A stretch of 64,000 nt of DNA from Amycolatopsis arida (GCF_900115565.1 NZ_FOWW01000001.1:965462-1029461); one strand, 5' to 3'. Shown: positions 33,417-42,299, counted from the stretch's first letter. Notes: generated by a model from the letters alone, not told the origin. A program made the numbers and translations.

Positions 33417-33926
33417 TCAGGCGTTGGCGAGGGCGTCCACCAGCTTCACCGCGGCCCTGGCGTGGGCCTGGCCGAACTCGGCGACGGCCTTGGTGACGGG
33501 GTCGGGCGCGGCCTTGACCGCGGCCTTGGCCTCGTCGAGCTGCTCGGTGTAGGTGGCCCTGGCCGCCTCGAAGAGGTTGGCCCGCTGCTTCGGGGTCAAC
33601 GACTTCGCGTGGACCAACCGCAGGATGAGCGGGCTGCGGAGGTGGTCGGGGCCGGCGTCGGTGAGCAGCCAGGCCTTGAAGGCCTTCTTGCCGGCGGCGG
33701 TGATGACGTACTGCTGGCTGGAGCGCGGGCCCTGCTTGCCCAGTCGGACGAGCCCCTGTTCGGCCAGGGCGGGAAGTTCGCGGTAGACCTGGCTGCGGGT
33801 GACGCTGAAGAACGCGCCGAAGCGGTCGTCAGCGGCGGCGACGAGCTCGCCACCCGTGGCGGGGCCGTCGTGGAGCAGGCCTAGCAGAGCTGCGGCTGTT
33901 GCATTCAGATCGGACACGTCTACCAC
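33417..33926 (-). CDS. PadR-family transcriptional regulator
   Basis: A 169-residue protein (GTG at 33926; GTG at 33917 is an alternative). The PadR winged helix is at residues 8-85: TAAALLGLLHDGPATGGELV, VTRSQVYRELPALAEQGLV and SQQYVITAAGKKAFKAWL. A C-terminal helical dimerisation part (95-165) of the Vir_act_alpha_C type follows. PadR proteins usually repress their own gene and a nearby target. Three CCACAGTGG-like sites lie over the start and upstream (33923-33980), so autoregulation is likely. The natural target is unclear; prfB lies 93 bp downstream. Confidence 0.9.
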   Translation of the reverse strand: MVDVSDLNATAAALLGLLHDGPATGGELVAAADDRFGAFFSVTRSQVYRELPALAEQGLVRLGKQGPRSSQQYVITAAGKKAFKAWLLTDAGPDHLRSPLILRLVHAKSLTPKQRANLFEAARATYTEQLDEAKAAVKAAPDPVTKAVAEFGQAHARAAVKLVDALANA

Positions 33927-33980
33927 AGTGCCACGTTTTCCAGCTTCTGTCCACAGTGGCCTTGATTCCGTCCACTGTGG
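33923..33980. promoter_or_regulatory. Three CCACAGTGG-type sites at the PadR gene start
   Basis: Copies lie at 33923-33931 (CCACAGTGC), 33951-33959 (CCACAGTGG) and 33972-33980 (CCACTGTGG). The latter two are near-palindromic CCAC-W-GTGG. They overlap the translation start and the expected promoter of the PadR gene, the typical arrangement of an autoregulatory operator. The assignment is by position; PadR sites are variable between proteins. Confidence 0.5.
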
Positions 33981-34526
33981 AAGCCTTTCGGGCACCCGAA
34001 TGGACCAATCCGAATGGACCACACACCCCCGATCCGCCGAACCGATACCCCCAACCGCACTCCCCGAACCTCCCCAGTACGAGGGCGGGGCCTCCATCCC
34101 CCGGGTCCGCTGAGCGTGCCACCCATGCGCCAGGTTGACACGTCCCATGATGCCGGGTTCCCACCCCGGAACCCGCTGGGCGTGCCACCCGTGCCCAGCT
34201 GACACGTCCCGGGGCGCCGGTCCTCACCCCGAAGCCCCAGTGTGTCGACGGTTGGGGGCACCGTGTCAAGGCGGGAAAGCGTGCCTTGACACGCCACCCC
34301 CAACCGCAAAGCGGCTCCGGATCGGGGTGAGGAGGGGGAATGGCCGAAACCCCAACCCGGACGGAGAACACCCCGAGGAGCCACAACCCCACCGAAGCCA
34401 GGAGCGGAGCCCAACAAGCCCAACCGGACCCCCACCCAACACAACCAAGACACGCTCAAGCACCCGGACCCCCAGGCGCCGCCCCGGCGCCCCCCGGGGC
34501 GCCGGGCCCAAACCGGACCACCCCGA
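33981..34526. repeat. Repeat-rich non-coding island, left part
   Basis: No gene is visible in this stretch of more than 500 bp. Two successive units of about 60 bp (34108 and 34174; core GCTGRGCGTGCCACCC then TGACACGTCCC) recur at 35170. A further unit at 34219-34260 matches those at 27961 and 35217. Near 34251-34303, GTTGGGGG and CGTGTCAAGGC pair with GCCTTGACACG and CCCCCAAC to form a long cruciform-like inverted repeat. Sequence toward 34526 is C-rich and low in complexity. Confidence 0.65.
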
Positions 34527-34610
34527 CCCAACGCAACCACGCCCCGGGGGGTCCGGGGGCTTGCCCCCGGGCGGGGTCTGGGGGCTGCGCCCCCAGAAAA
34601 CACGCGAAAG

Positions 34611-34645
34611 AGCCCCCCGTCTGCGCATTCCGCAGACAGGGGGCT
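34611..34645 (-). terminator. Hairpin terminator after tRNA-fMet copy 1
   Basis: Arms of 15 bp (AGCCCCCCGTCTGCG and CGCAGACAGGGGGCT) with a five-base loop; one mismatch. On the minus strand it is followed by a U-containing stretch (CTCTTTCGCG). It ends the tRNA transcript 11 bp after its 3' end. Confidence 0.8.
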
Positions 34646-34656
34646 CCCAGGCTCTG

Positions 34657-34730
34657 TAGCGGGGACAGGATTCGAACCTGCGACCTCTGGGTTATGAGCC
34701 CAGCGAGCTACCGAACTGCTCCACCCCGCG
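34657..34730 (-). tRNA. Initiator tRNA-fMet (CAU), copy 1
   Basis: A 74-nt gene with anticodon CAU in the loop CTCATAA. Three consecutive G-C pairs (GGG/CCC) close the anticodon stem, and the first base pair is unpaired (C1 with U72); both are hallmarks of initiator tRNA in bacteria. The T-arm reads GGTTCGAATCC. CCA is not encoded. A second, apparently identical gene lies at 35709-35782. Confidence 0.97.
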
Positions 34731-34824
34731 TCGGTGTGACACCAGCCTACCGGATGGGTCTCGCGGGCCGGGCACCCCCTCCCCCGGGGGCTCGGCGGCA
34801 GGCCTGCGCCCGCGCGGGCGCAGG

Positions 34825-35148
34825 TCAGAGCTCCTCCCCCGACAGCAGCGGCTCGAAGGATCGGTAGGCGGCGTAGTTCCGGAAATGCCGGCTGTGGACC
34901 TCCGCCCCGTCCGCCAGCTCGTCCGTCACCTCGCTGACGTCCACGACGTGCAGCAACCGCCAGCTGATCAGCTCGCCGAGCTCGTTGTGGTAGCTGACCT
35001 GACGTGCCCGGCCCCGCTCCCAGGCTCGCTCCCGGGCCGCCTCCTCGGTCTCGGCGACCAGCAGCACGACGCTCTCCTCGTAGAGCGGCACGTACCCCTC
35101 CCCGTCGCCGGTGGACGAGTACACCAACACCGCCGAGAAAACCCCCAC
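34825..35148 (-). CDS. DUF4288 domain protein
   Basis: A 107-residue protein with GTG at 35148 (VGVFSAVLVYSS); in-frame codons further upstream run into repeat DNA. The DUF4288 pattern is clear: AVLVYSSTGDGEGYVPLYEESVVLLVAETEEAARERAWERG, then SYHNELGELISWRLLHVVDVSEV and DGAEVHSRHFRNYAAYRSFEPLL. Family members are small, widespread in actinobacteria and cyanobacteria and of unknown function. The gene lies between the two tRNA-fMet copies and would be lost if these recombined. Confidence 0.8.
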   Translation of the reverse strand: MGVFSAVLVYSSTGDGEGYVPLYEESVVLLVAETEEAARERAWERGRARQVSYHNELGELISWRLLHVVDVSEVTDELADGAEVHSRHFRNYAAYRSFEPLLSGEEL

Positions 35149-35578
35149 GACACCCACCACCTCGAAGCCCGCTGAACGTGCCACCCGCACCGGGCTGACA
35201 CGTCCCAGGATGCCGGGTCCCCACCCCGAAGCCCCAGTGTGTTGACGGTTGGGGGTGGGGAGGAGGAATGGCTGAAACGCCACCCCGGGCGGAGGGCGGC
35301 CCGAGAACCCACGGAGGATGGTGCAGCAACCCCGGTCCATCAGAAGCCCAGCCCGACCGGACCATCCCTACCCGGCGCACCCCCACCGGAGCCCGACAAG
35401 CCCAACCGGACCCTCCCCCACCCACGCAACCACGACCGGGAAGCCGAGGCGGAGTCCCACCTGAGCCCCCAACCGCACCTCCCCCACCCAACGCAACCAC
35501 GCCCCGGGGACCGGGGAACCAACCGCACCTAACGCCACCACGCCCCGGGGGATCCGGGGAACCAACCGGACCTCCCCA
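35149..35578. repeat. Repeat-rich non-coding island, right part
   Basis: A third copy of the ~60-bp unit begins at 35170, and a copy of the dispersed element is at 35217-35270. From about 35,420 a C-rich array follows in which the motif CAACGCAACCACGCCCCGGGG recurs in variant form near 35,425, 35,485, 35,530 and 35,580 (also near 34,530). Frames here lack ribosome sites and their proline-rich translations follow the repeat, so no gene is called. Confidence 0.65.
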
Positions 35579-35662
35579 CCCAACGCAACCACGCCCTGGG
35601 GGGTCCGGGGGCTTGCCCCCGGGCGGGGTCTGGGGGCTGCGCCCCCAGAAAACACGCGAAAG

Positions 35663-35697
35663 AGCCCCCTGTCTGCGCATTCCGCAGACAGGGGGCT
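35663..35697 (-). terminator. Hairpin terminator after tRNA-fMet copy 2
   Basis: Perfect 15-bp arms (AGCCCCCTGTCTGCG / CGCAGACAGGGGGCT) with loop CATTC, 11 bp after the tRNA 3' end on the minus strand. Copy 1 differs by one C/T change that weakens one pair. Confidence 0.82.
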
Positions 35698-35708
35698 CCC
35701 AGGCTCTG

Positions 35709-35782
35709 TAGCGGGGACAGGATTCGAACCTGCGACCTCTGGGTTATGAGCCCAGCGAGCTACCGAACTGCTCCACCCCGCG
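35709..35782 (-). tRNA. Initiator tRNA-fMet (CAU), copy 2
   Basis: Same 74-nt sequence as 34657-34730: CTCATAA anticodon loop, three G-C pairs in the anticodon stem and the unpaired C1/U72. Being upstream in the direction of transcription with its own terminator, it is expected to be transcribed independently. Confidence 0.97.
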
Positions 35783-35846
35783 TCGGTGTGACACCCAGTC
35801 TACACCTCGGGTTCACCGGGGTGCGGACCGGGTGTCACCGGAGATC

Positions 35847-38810
35847 TCAGCCACCTCCCGTGCCGGCCTGGCTGTAACGCTGGTAGGCGGCGTCGAGCTG
35901 AGCCAGCGCCCTGCCTTCGGCGGCGAAGTCGCCGTTGCGCCGGGCGTCCATCAGCGCCTTGTAGGCGTTGGCCATGTCGGTCGCGGCGGCCTGCGCGTCC
36001 GGGGAGAGCTGCGCCCCGTCAGCTGGCGGTTGCTGTTGTTGGCCGTCCGCCGGCGGCGTCACCTGCTGGTCCGGATCGTCGCCAGGCTCGGGGATGGGAG
36101 GGTTACCGCCCTGCTCCGGGCCGGTGGCGGCCTGGCCGGCTCCTTCGCCGAACACCTGGTCGAGCGCGCCCTTCAGGGTGGCGTCGAAGCCGATCTTGCC
36201 GCCGTAGGAGACGAGCACGCGGGCCAGCTGCGGGAAGCTGTTCTCGTTCTTCTGCCGGATGTAGACCGGTTCGACGTAGAGGAACCCGCCGGCCACCGGC
36301 AGGGTCAGCAGGTTGCCGTAGATGACGTCGATCTGCGGGTTGTTGAACAGCGTACGTTCACGTGCGACGCGCGGGTCGCTCTGGAAGCGGTTCTGCACCT
36401 GCACCGGGCCTTCGACCTGCTGCCCGGCGCCGATTTCGGTGGGTAGCCGCAGCACCGTCATGTCGCCGTAGGTCCCGGGGTCGGAGGACACCGAGACCCA
36501 CGCGGCGAGGTACTGCCGGCGCAGCGGCGTGAGCGGGCTCGTCAACTGGAAGGTGGCCTGGTCCTGCCCGGGGATCTGCGCCAGCAGGTAGTAGGCCGGC
36601 TGGTTGGTCGCCTCGTTGTTCGGGTCGTTGGCGCCGCCCTTGGTCGGGTCGGCGGGCACGTCCCAGAACGTCTCGGTGCTGTAGAAGTCCGTGGGCTTCT
36701 GCACGTGGTACTTCGTCAGCAGCTGGCGCTGGATCTTGAACATGTCCTCGGGGTAGCGGAAGTGCTTCCGCAGCTCCGGCGAGATCTCGCTGCTGGGCTT
36801 CACGATCCCGGGGAAGACGCTGGCCCAGGCCTTGAGCACCGGATCGTCCTCGTTGGCCGTGTACAGATCGACGTTGCCGTCGAAGGCGTCGACCGTGGCC
36901 TTCACCGAGTTGCGGATGTAGTTGACGGTCCTGGACTGCTGCCGGGCGACGCCGGCGAGCGTGTCCTGCGTGGCGTCGTCGATCTGGGTCTGCTGCGAGT
37001 ACGGGAAGTTGCTGATCGTGGTGTAGCCGTCCACGATCCACTTGATCCGGCCGTCGATCACCGCCGGGTAGGGGTCACCGTCGACGGTCAGCCACGGCGC
37101 GACCTTGCGCACCCGGTCCCGCGGGTCCCGGTTGTACATGATCCTCGAGCCGTCGCTGATGGCGTCGGAGAAGAGGATGTTGCGCTCGCCCTCCTTGGCG
37201 GCGAACACCAGCCGGTTGATCCAGTTGTCGATCGGCACCCCGCCGTTGCCCTGGTAGATGTAGTCGCTCTTGTTGGCGGAGTCGTACTCACCGGGCGCCT
37301 TGCCGGGCTCCCCGCCGACGATGGCGTAGTCGGTGGTCAGCTCGCCGTAGTAGATCCGCGGCTCGTCGACCCGGATGCCGTGCGCGCCGGTCGGGTTCTG
37401 GGTGTCGCTGGTGCCGGCGACCGGGTAGCCGCCCTCGCTGTCGGCGTCGGCCAGCGCGCGGTCGATGGTGTTGGCCGGCGCGGCGACGAAGCCGTTGCCG
37501 TGGGTGTAGCGCAGGTGCCGGTTGATCCAGGTGCGCTGGTTCTCCACCAGTCCGCTGGTCTTGATCTCCTTGGTGGCGACGATGTAGTCCTGCGTCTTGC
37601 CGCCGACCTCGTACCGGTCGATGTCGAGCTTCTCGGAGAAGCCGTAGAAGTTCTCCCGGCCGACGCGCTGGGTGAAGGTGGGCTCGAGCACGCTCGGGTC
37701 GAGCAGCCGGATGTTCGGGATGGTGCCCTGATCGGCCCGCACCTCGGCGGGGGTGGCCTCGGACTTGCCCGCGTACTCCCGGTAGTCGACGTCCCGCAGG
37801 TCGAACGCGTACCGGGTGGCCTCCATGTTCCGCTGGATCGACTCGGCTTCCTTCTCGATGGCGTTGGGCCGCACCTGGAACTGCTCGAGCACGGCGGGGA
37901 AGGCCCAGCCGACCAGCACGCCGGACAGGATCAGCAGCACCAGCGCGATGGCCGGCAGCTGGACGTTGCGCAGGAAGGCGCCGACGAAGAACGCCACCGC
38001 CACGAACACCGAGATGCACAGCAGGATCCACTTGGCCGGCAGCACGGCGTTGAGGTCGGTGTAGGTGGCGCCGGTGAACAGCGGCTCGTTGCGGTCCGAC
38101 AGCATCAGGTAGTACCGGTCGAGGAAGTACTCGACCGCCTTCAGCAGCACGAACAGCCCGATGGTGACGGAGAGCTGCACCCGCGCCGGGCCGGAGATCT
38201 GTCCGCCGCGGCCGGCGAGCCGGACCCCGCCGAACAGGTAGTGCGCGGCCAACGCGCCGAGGAACGCGACGACGATCGCGACGAACAGCCAGCCGAGCAG
38301 CCATCCGTAGAACGGCAGGCTGAACGCGTAGAAGCCGATGTCGAGGCCGAACTCGGGGTCGGTCTGGCCGAAGTTGGTGCCGTTGAAGAACAGCTGCACC
38401 CGTTCCCAGTCGGCCTGGCCGCTGGCGCCGGCGATCAACCCGGCGACGACCGGGATGCCGATGCCGAACAGCCGGACCCGGCTGACCACGAGGGAGCGGT
38501 AACGGGCGAGGGGGTCGTCGGCGCCGGAGACCGGCACGAACACCGGACGCGTCCGGTAGGCGATCACGAGGCTGATCGCGAGCAACCCACCGACCAGCAG
38601 CCCGGTGGCGAAGAACAACGCCACGCGGGTGAGTAGCACGGTGGTGAAGACGCTGCGGGCACCGACCTCGCCGAACCATAGCCAGTCGATGTAGGTGTCG
38701 AGCAGCCGCGCGCCGAGCAGCAACGCGAGCACGACGATGCCGGCGAGGATCAGCAAGAACCGGCTGCGTCGGGACAGCTTCGGCATGGTCACCGGGGGCC
38801 GAGTGGCCAC
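35847..38810 (-). CDS. UPF0182 family membrane protein
   Basis: A 987-residue protein of the UPF0182 family, corresponding in neighbourhood to mycobacterial Rv3193c. Residues 1-310 hold seven membrane segments (first near 15-38), followed by a large extracytoplasmic domain of about 600 residues (NPTGAHGIRVDEPRIYYGELTTDYAIVGG; FPYSQQTQIDD) and a Pro/Gln-rich, then helical, C-terminus. GTG at 38810 follows GGAG; MPK eight codons later is an alternative. Function is unknown; the family is conserved in actinobacteria. The gene is transcribed away from the divergent PPA1309-type gene, with a 149-bp shared promoter region. Confidence 0.95.
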   Translation of the reverse strand: MATRPPVTMPKLSRRSRFLLILAGIVVLALLLGARLLDTYIDWLWFGEVGARSVFTTVLLTRVALFFATGLLVGGLLAISLVIAYRTRPVFVPVSGADDPLARYRSLVVSRVRLFGIGIPVVAGLIAGASGQADWERVQLFFNGTNFGQTDPEFGLDIGFYAFSLPFYGWLLGWLFVAIVVAFLGALAAHYLFGGVRLAGRGGQISGPARVQLSVTIGLFVLLKAVEYFLDRYYLMLSDRNEPLFTGATYTDLNAVLPAKWILLCISVFVAVAFFVGAFLRNVQLPAIALVLLILSGVLVGWAFPAVLEQFQVRPNAIEKEAESIQRNMEATRYAFDLRDVDYREYAGKSEATPAEVRADQGTIPNIRLLDPSVLEPTFTQRVGRENFYGFSEKLDIDRYEVGGKTQDYIVATKEIKTSGLVENQRTWINRHLRYTHGNGFVAAPANTIDRALADADSEGGYPVAGTSDTQNPTGAHGIRVDEPRIYYGELTTDYAIVGGEPGKAPGEYDSANKSDYIYQGNGGVPIDNWINRLVFAAKEGERNILFSDAISDGSRIMYNRDPRDRVRKVAPWLTVDGDPYPAVIDGRIKWIVDGYTTISNFPYSQQTQIDDATQDTLAGVARQQSRTVNYIRNSVKATVDAFDGNVDLYTANEDDPVLKAWASVFPGIVKPSSEISPELRKHFRYPEDMFKIQRQLLTKYHVQKPTDFYSTETFWDVPADPTKGGANDPNNEATNQPAYYLLAQIPGQDQATFQLTSPLTPLRRQYLAAWVSVSSDPGTYGDMTVLRLPTEIGAGQQVEGPVQVQNRFQSDPRVARERTLFNNPQIDVIYGNLLTLPVAGGFLYVEPVYIRQKNENSFPQLARVLVSYGGKIGFDATLKGALDQVFGEGAGQAATGPEQGGNPPIPEPGDDPDQQVTPPADGQQQQPPADGAQLSPDAQAAATDMANAYKALMDARRNGDFAAEGRALAQLDAAYQRYSQAGTGGG

Positions 38811-38959
38811 TGCGCACGCTCCTGTGGTCGTGATCTCGTTCGCGGGGCGCCCGTACCGCCGACTGCCCCTTGACTACCCAACTCTACGGGTGGGGGTCCG
38901 AGTTCCATCAAACACCCAAACCGGACGGGAGAGGGCGCCTGGTCGGCATTGCTGTCACG

Positions 38960-39517
38960 ATGACCTACATGGCGGACAGCGAGATGTCGGCGGCGAGTGC
39001 CAGTGTGGCGGCGGTGGCCAGGGAAGTCGAGGAGTTCGTGTCGGCGGCGGGGTGGAACCAGCCACCCCAACTGTTCGCGCTGGTGCCGACGGCGGAGCTG
39101 CTCAGCCAGCAGCCCGACCTGGCCGACCGGCTCGACGCGGCGGCGCCGCTGACGCCGGTGGCGCAGGAGGCGTTGCCGGACGGGGACCTCGCGGAGGTGC
39201 TGGGCCGGATCGCGTGGCCCGAGGCGGTGCGCGGCTGCGCGCTGGCGCAGGAGATCGTCGTGCTTCCTCCGGACGCCGAGGCGGAGTTGCCGGAGGCCGG
39301 CGGGAGCGAGGCGGACGCGCAGCGGCTGCGCCAGGCGGCCGCGGACCATCCTCGGCGCACCGAGGCGCGGCTGGTGGCGGTCGTGTTGCGGGAGGGCACG
39401 GCGGCGTGCGTGATGCGGCTGCGCGGCACGGGCGCGGACGACGTCGAGGAGATCGTCGAGCACCCCGAGCTGGCGCCGAACCTGGTGACCGCGCTGCGGG
39501 CGACGTTGGAGCCCTGA
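38960..39517 (+). CDS. PPA1309 family conserved protein
   Basis: A 185-residue soluble protein starting MTYMADSEMS (ATG 38960; ATG 38969 is equally possible). The PPA1309 pattern is seen in WNQPPQLFALVPTAELLSQQPDL, then WPEAVRGCALAQEIVVLPPDAE, RTEARLVAVVLREGTAACVMRLRG and the terminal ELAPNLVTALRATL. The family is actinobacterial and uncharacterised, normally found beside the UPF0182 and PDZ-protease genes as here. The gene ends eight bases before the convergent YlbL-type gene. No ribosome site is visible, so it may be translated from a very short leader. Confidence 0.85.
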   Translation: MTYMADSEMSAASASVAAVAREVEEFVSAAGWNQPPQLFALVPTAELLSQQPDLADRLDAAAPLTPVAQEALPDGDLAEVLGRIAWPEAVRGCALAQEIVVLPPDAEAELPEAGGSEADAQRLRQAAADHPRRTEARLVAVVLREGTAACVMRLRGTGADDVEEIVEHPELAPNLVTALRATLEP

Positions 39518-39525
39518 GCCCCCGG

Positions 39526-40653
39526 TCAGCAGGACGGAACGGGCCGGCCGGCGGTCAGGTTCTCCAGCGCGGTGACGGCGCTGTCGAGGTCGGTCACCTT
39601 GACCAGCCGGAGCCCGTCGGGAGCCGCGGCGGCGGCCTCGGAGCAGTTGCGCTCGGGGACGAGGAACACGGTGGCGCCGGCCTCCTCGGCGGCGACGACC
39701 TTGAAGGAGATGCCGCCGATCGGCCCCACGTTGCCCCTGTCGTCGATCTCGCCGGTGCCGGCGACGTGCTCGCCCTCGACCAGCGGGCCGGGGGTGAGCC
39801 GGTCCACGATGGTGAGGGCGAAGATCAGGCCGGCCGAGGGCCCACCGACGTCCTCGAGAGTGATCTTGATGTCGAAGGGCACGTCGGCGCGTTCCACCGG
39901 CTGCAGGCCCATGAACCCCTCGGACCGCTGGGGGTCGGGGTTCTCCGCCAGGGTGAGGGTCGCGGTCCGTTCGGGCTGGCCCTCGTGCTGGAAGGTGAGC
40001 GAGATGGTGTCCCCGGGCCGGGTGTCGGCGAGCGCGGTGCGGACGTCCTCCTCGGTGTTGATCGGCCTGCCGTTGACGACCAGGAGCCGGTCGCCCGCGC
40101 TCAGCACGTGGTCGGCGGGGCTGCCGGCCACCACCTCCTTGGCCAGCACCTTGACGGGGTAGCCGAGCCGGCGCAGGGCGGCCACCTCGGCGTTGCTCTG
40201 CGAGTCGCGGAACTGCTCGACGTTCTCCTTCTTGACCTCCTCGTCGGTCTCCCCCGGCTTGAAGTACTCCTCGCGGGGTGCCAGCGCGTAGCGCCCGCTG
40301 GCCCACAAACCGAGCGCGCCGAACAGGGTGACGTCGTCGTTCAGCGAGACCGTGGTCATCCGCAGCTCGCCCTCGGTGGGGTAGGTCTGCTCGCCGTCGA
40401 TCTGGATGACGGGGGTGCCGTCGACGGTGCCGAGGGTGTTGTAGGTCGGTCCAGGGCCGAGGGCCACGTAGGGCACCCGGACGAACGCGCCGAGCAGCCC
40501 GAACAGCACGACCAGCGCGCCACTGAGCACGAGGGTCCAGCCGCGGCGGCTCAGGTGCGTGCTCTGGTCGGTGTCGTCGGGGGGCGCCGGGAACCCGGTG
40601 GTCAGCGTGTCGGCCCGACCCGTTTCGGCGGCTCTGTCGCGGGACTCGCTCAC
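39526..40653 (-). CDS. YlbL-type membrane serine protease with PDZ and Lon-like S16 domains
   Basis: A 375-residue protein with a single N-terminal membrane anchor (about 38-60), a PDZ domain (about 155-240, VLAKEVVAGSPADHVLSAGDRLLVVNGRPI) and a Lon-type S16 peptidase domain. The catalytic Ser lies in GGPSAGLIFAL and the Lys in GGISFKVVAAEEAG, the Ser-Lys dyad. The active site is expected outside the membrane. The protein corresponds by position to Rv3194c. It likely degrades membrane or envelope proteins; substrates are unknown. It diverges from the metalloprotease at 40758 across a 104-bp promoter region. Confidence 0.95.
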   Translation of the reverse strand: MSESRDRAAETGRADTLTTGFPAPPDDTDQSTHLSRRGWTLVLSGALVVLFGLLGAFVRVPYVALGPGPTYNTLGTVDGTPVIQIDGEQTYPTEGELRMTTVSLNDDVTLFGALGLWASGRYALAPREEYFKPGETDEEVKKENVEQFRDSQSNAEVAALRRLGYPVKVLAKEVVAGSPADHVLSAGDRLLVVNGRPINTEEDVRTALADTRPGDTISLTFQHEGQPERTATLTLAENPDPQRSEGFMGLQPVERADVPFDIKITLEDVGGPSAGLIFALTIVDRLTPGPLVEGEHVAGTGEIDDRGNVGPIGGISFKVVAAEEAGATVFLVPERNCSEAAAAAPDGLRLVKVTDLDSAVTALENLTAGRPVPSC

Positions 40654-40757
40654 AGCGTCACAGCGTACGGTGGTCCTGGTGGCGAGGCCGGACAGGCCAC
40701 GCGGACTCGGCCATGCCTGGACCGGTGCGGCCCGGGCGGGCCGCGTACGGTGGAGAT

Positions 40758-42299
40758 ATGAGCAATCCCCCGTTCGGCTTCGGTCTTCCCGATCCCGACA
40801 ACCGTGGCGACGACGACTCCTCGGAGTCCGGTGGGCGGCAGCAGCAGCCGGGCGCCGACGCGTTCAACCAGCTCGGGCAGATGCTCACCCAGTTGGGCCA
40901 GATGCTCAGCCAGGCGGGCAGCTCGACGGGGCCGGTGAACTACGACCTGGCCAAGCAGATCGCGGTGCAGCGGTTGGCGGCGACCGGTCAGGCCAAGGCC
41001 GGGTTCACCACGTCGGACTCCTCGACGGAGTCCGCGGTGCGTGACGCGGCGCACCTGGCGGAGCTGTGGCTGGACGCGGCGACCATCCTGCCGGCGGGGG
41101 CCACCAGCACGGTGGCCTGGACGTCCCGGGACTGGGTGGAGCGGACGTTGCCGACGTGGCAGCGGCTGTGCGACCCGGTGGCCAAGCAGGTGGCCGGCGC
41201 CTGGGTGCAGGCGTTGCCCGAGGAGGCGAAGCAGGCGGCGGGGCCGCTGCTGTCGATGGTCGGCCAGATGGGCGGGATGGCGTTCGGCTCGCAGCTGGGC
41301 AACGCACTGGCCGAGCTGGCCTCCGAGGTGCTCACCTCGACCGAGGTGGGGTTGCCACTCGGGCCGGACGCCACGTCGGCGCTGCTGCCGGCGAACATCG
41401 AGAAGTTCACCGAGGGGTTGGAGCGGCCGAGCAGCGAGGTGCTGGTGTTCCTCGCCGCGCGGGAGGCGGCGCACCAGCGGCTGTTCGCGCACGTGCCGTG
41501 GCTGCGGCAGCGGCTGCTGGCGACGGTGGAGGAGTTCGCCAGCGGGATCAGCGTGGACACCTCGGCGCTGGAGCAGCTGGCCGGCCGGGTGGATCCGAGC
41601 AACCCGGCGAGCATCGAGGAGGCGTTGTCCTCCGGACTGCTGGAGCCGCACACCACCCCCGAGCAGCAGGCGGCGCTGAACCGGCTGGAGACGTTGCTGG
41701 CGCTGGTCGAGGGCTGGGTCGACGTCGTGGTGGCCGAGGCGGTCGGGGACCGGCTGCCCGGGGCGGACGCGCTGCGGGAGACGTTGCGCCGGCGGCGGGC
41801 CACCGGTGGGCCGGCGGAGCAGACGTTCGCGACGTTGGTGGGGTTGGAGCTGCGGCCACGGCGGATGCGGGCGGCGGCGGCGCTGTGGAAGCTGGTCGGC
41901 GATCGGCACGGGATGCAGCGGCGGGACGGCCTGTGGTCGCATCCCGACCTGATGCCGAACGCGGAGGACCTGGACGAGCCACTCGAGTTCGCCGAGCGGC
42001 TCGGCGAGTCCGGCGACGCGGTGGGCCAGCTGGATCCGCTCACTGAGCTGGAGCGCACCGAGCGGGCCGAGCAGCAGGCGGCAACCGACTCCGCGGGCGA
42101 GGCATCCTCGGGCGAGGCGTCGCGGAACGAGTCGCGCGATGACCAGGCTTCGGGTGACCAGGACCGGGGTCACCGCGGCCCGGACGAGCAGGACGGCCGC
42201 CCGAAGGCCGAGGACAACGACAGCGCGGAACCCGGCGACCCACGAGCCGACCACTCCGACCACTCGGACCGGAACGACCGGCCCAGCGACGACCGCTGA
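40758..42299 (+). CDS. Zinc-dependent metalloprotease-like protein (DUF2342 family)
   Basis: A 513-residue protein. Its core (about 60-410) matches the actinobacterial DUF2342 zincin-like family: ALLPANIEKFTEGLERPSSEVLVFLAAREAAHQRLFAHVPWL, where EAAH is the candidate metal motif, and the later VEGWVDVVVAEAVGDRLPGADALRETLRRRR. The last 90 residues are acidic, repetitive and disordered (ESRDDQASGDQDRGHRG). Neighbours match Rv3194c-Rv3196, where this is Rv3195. Peptidase activity has not been shown for the family as far as I know. The ATG at 40758 has a close GGAG site. Confidence 0.85.
   Translation: MSNPPFGFGLPDPDNRGDDDSSESGGRQQQPGADAFNQLGQMLTQLGQMLSQAGSSTGPVNYDLAKQIAVQRLAATGQAKAGFTTSDSSTESAVRDAAHLAELWLDAATILPAGATSTVAWTSRDWVERTLPTWQRLCDPVAKQVAGAWVQALPEEAKQAAGPLLSMVGQMGGMAFGSQLGNALAELASEVLTSTEVGLPLGPDATSALLPANIEKFTEGLERPSSEVLVFLAAREAAHQRLFAHVPWLRQRLLATVEEFASGISVDTSALEQLAGRVDPSNPASIEEALSSGLLEPHTTPEQQAALNRLETLLALVEGWVDVVVAEAVGDRLPGADALRETLRRRRATGGPAEQTFATLVGLELRPRRMRAAAALWKLVGDRHGMQRRDGLWSHPDLMPNAEDLDEPLEFAERLGESGDAVGQLDPLTELERTERAEQQAATDSAGEASSGEASRNESRDDQASGDQDRGHRGPDEQDGRPKAEDNDSAEPGDPRADHSDHSDRNDRPSDDR

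Larger units (their letters stand above)
34527..34743. repeat. Direct repeat, copy 1 (217 bp, contains tRNA-fMet)
   Basis: This segment is repeated at 35579-35795 with a constant offset of 1052 bp and only two visible substitutions (both C/T). It includes two GC hairpins, the tRNA terminator hairpin (34611-34645) and the whole tRNA-fMet gene. Near-identity, extending through non-coding DNA, points to a recent duplication or to gene conversion. Confidence 0.9.
35579..35795. repeat. Direct repeat, copy 2 (217 bp, contains tRNA-fMet)
   Basis: Second copy of the segment at 34527-34743, in the same orientation. It contains the hairpins, the terminator and a complete initiator tRNA gene. Beyond 35795 the two copies diverge at once. 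Confidence 0.9.

Noticed and set aside
34340..34650. Proline-rich proteins in the tRNA island
   Set aside because: Translations follow C-rich repeat DNA and the duplicated tRNA segment; no ribosome sites.
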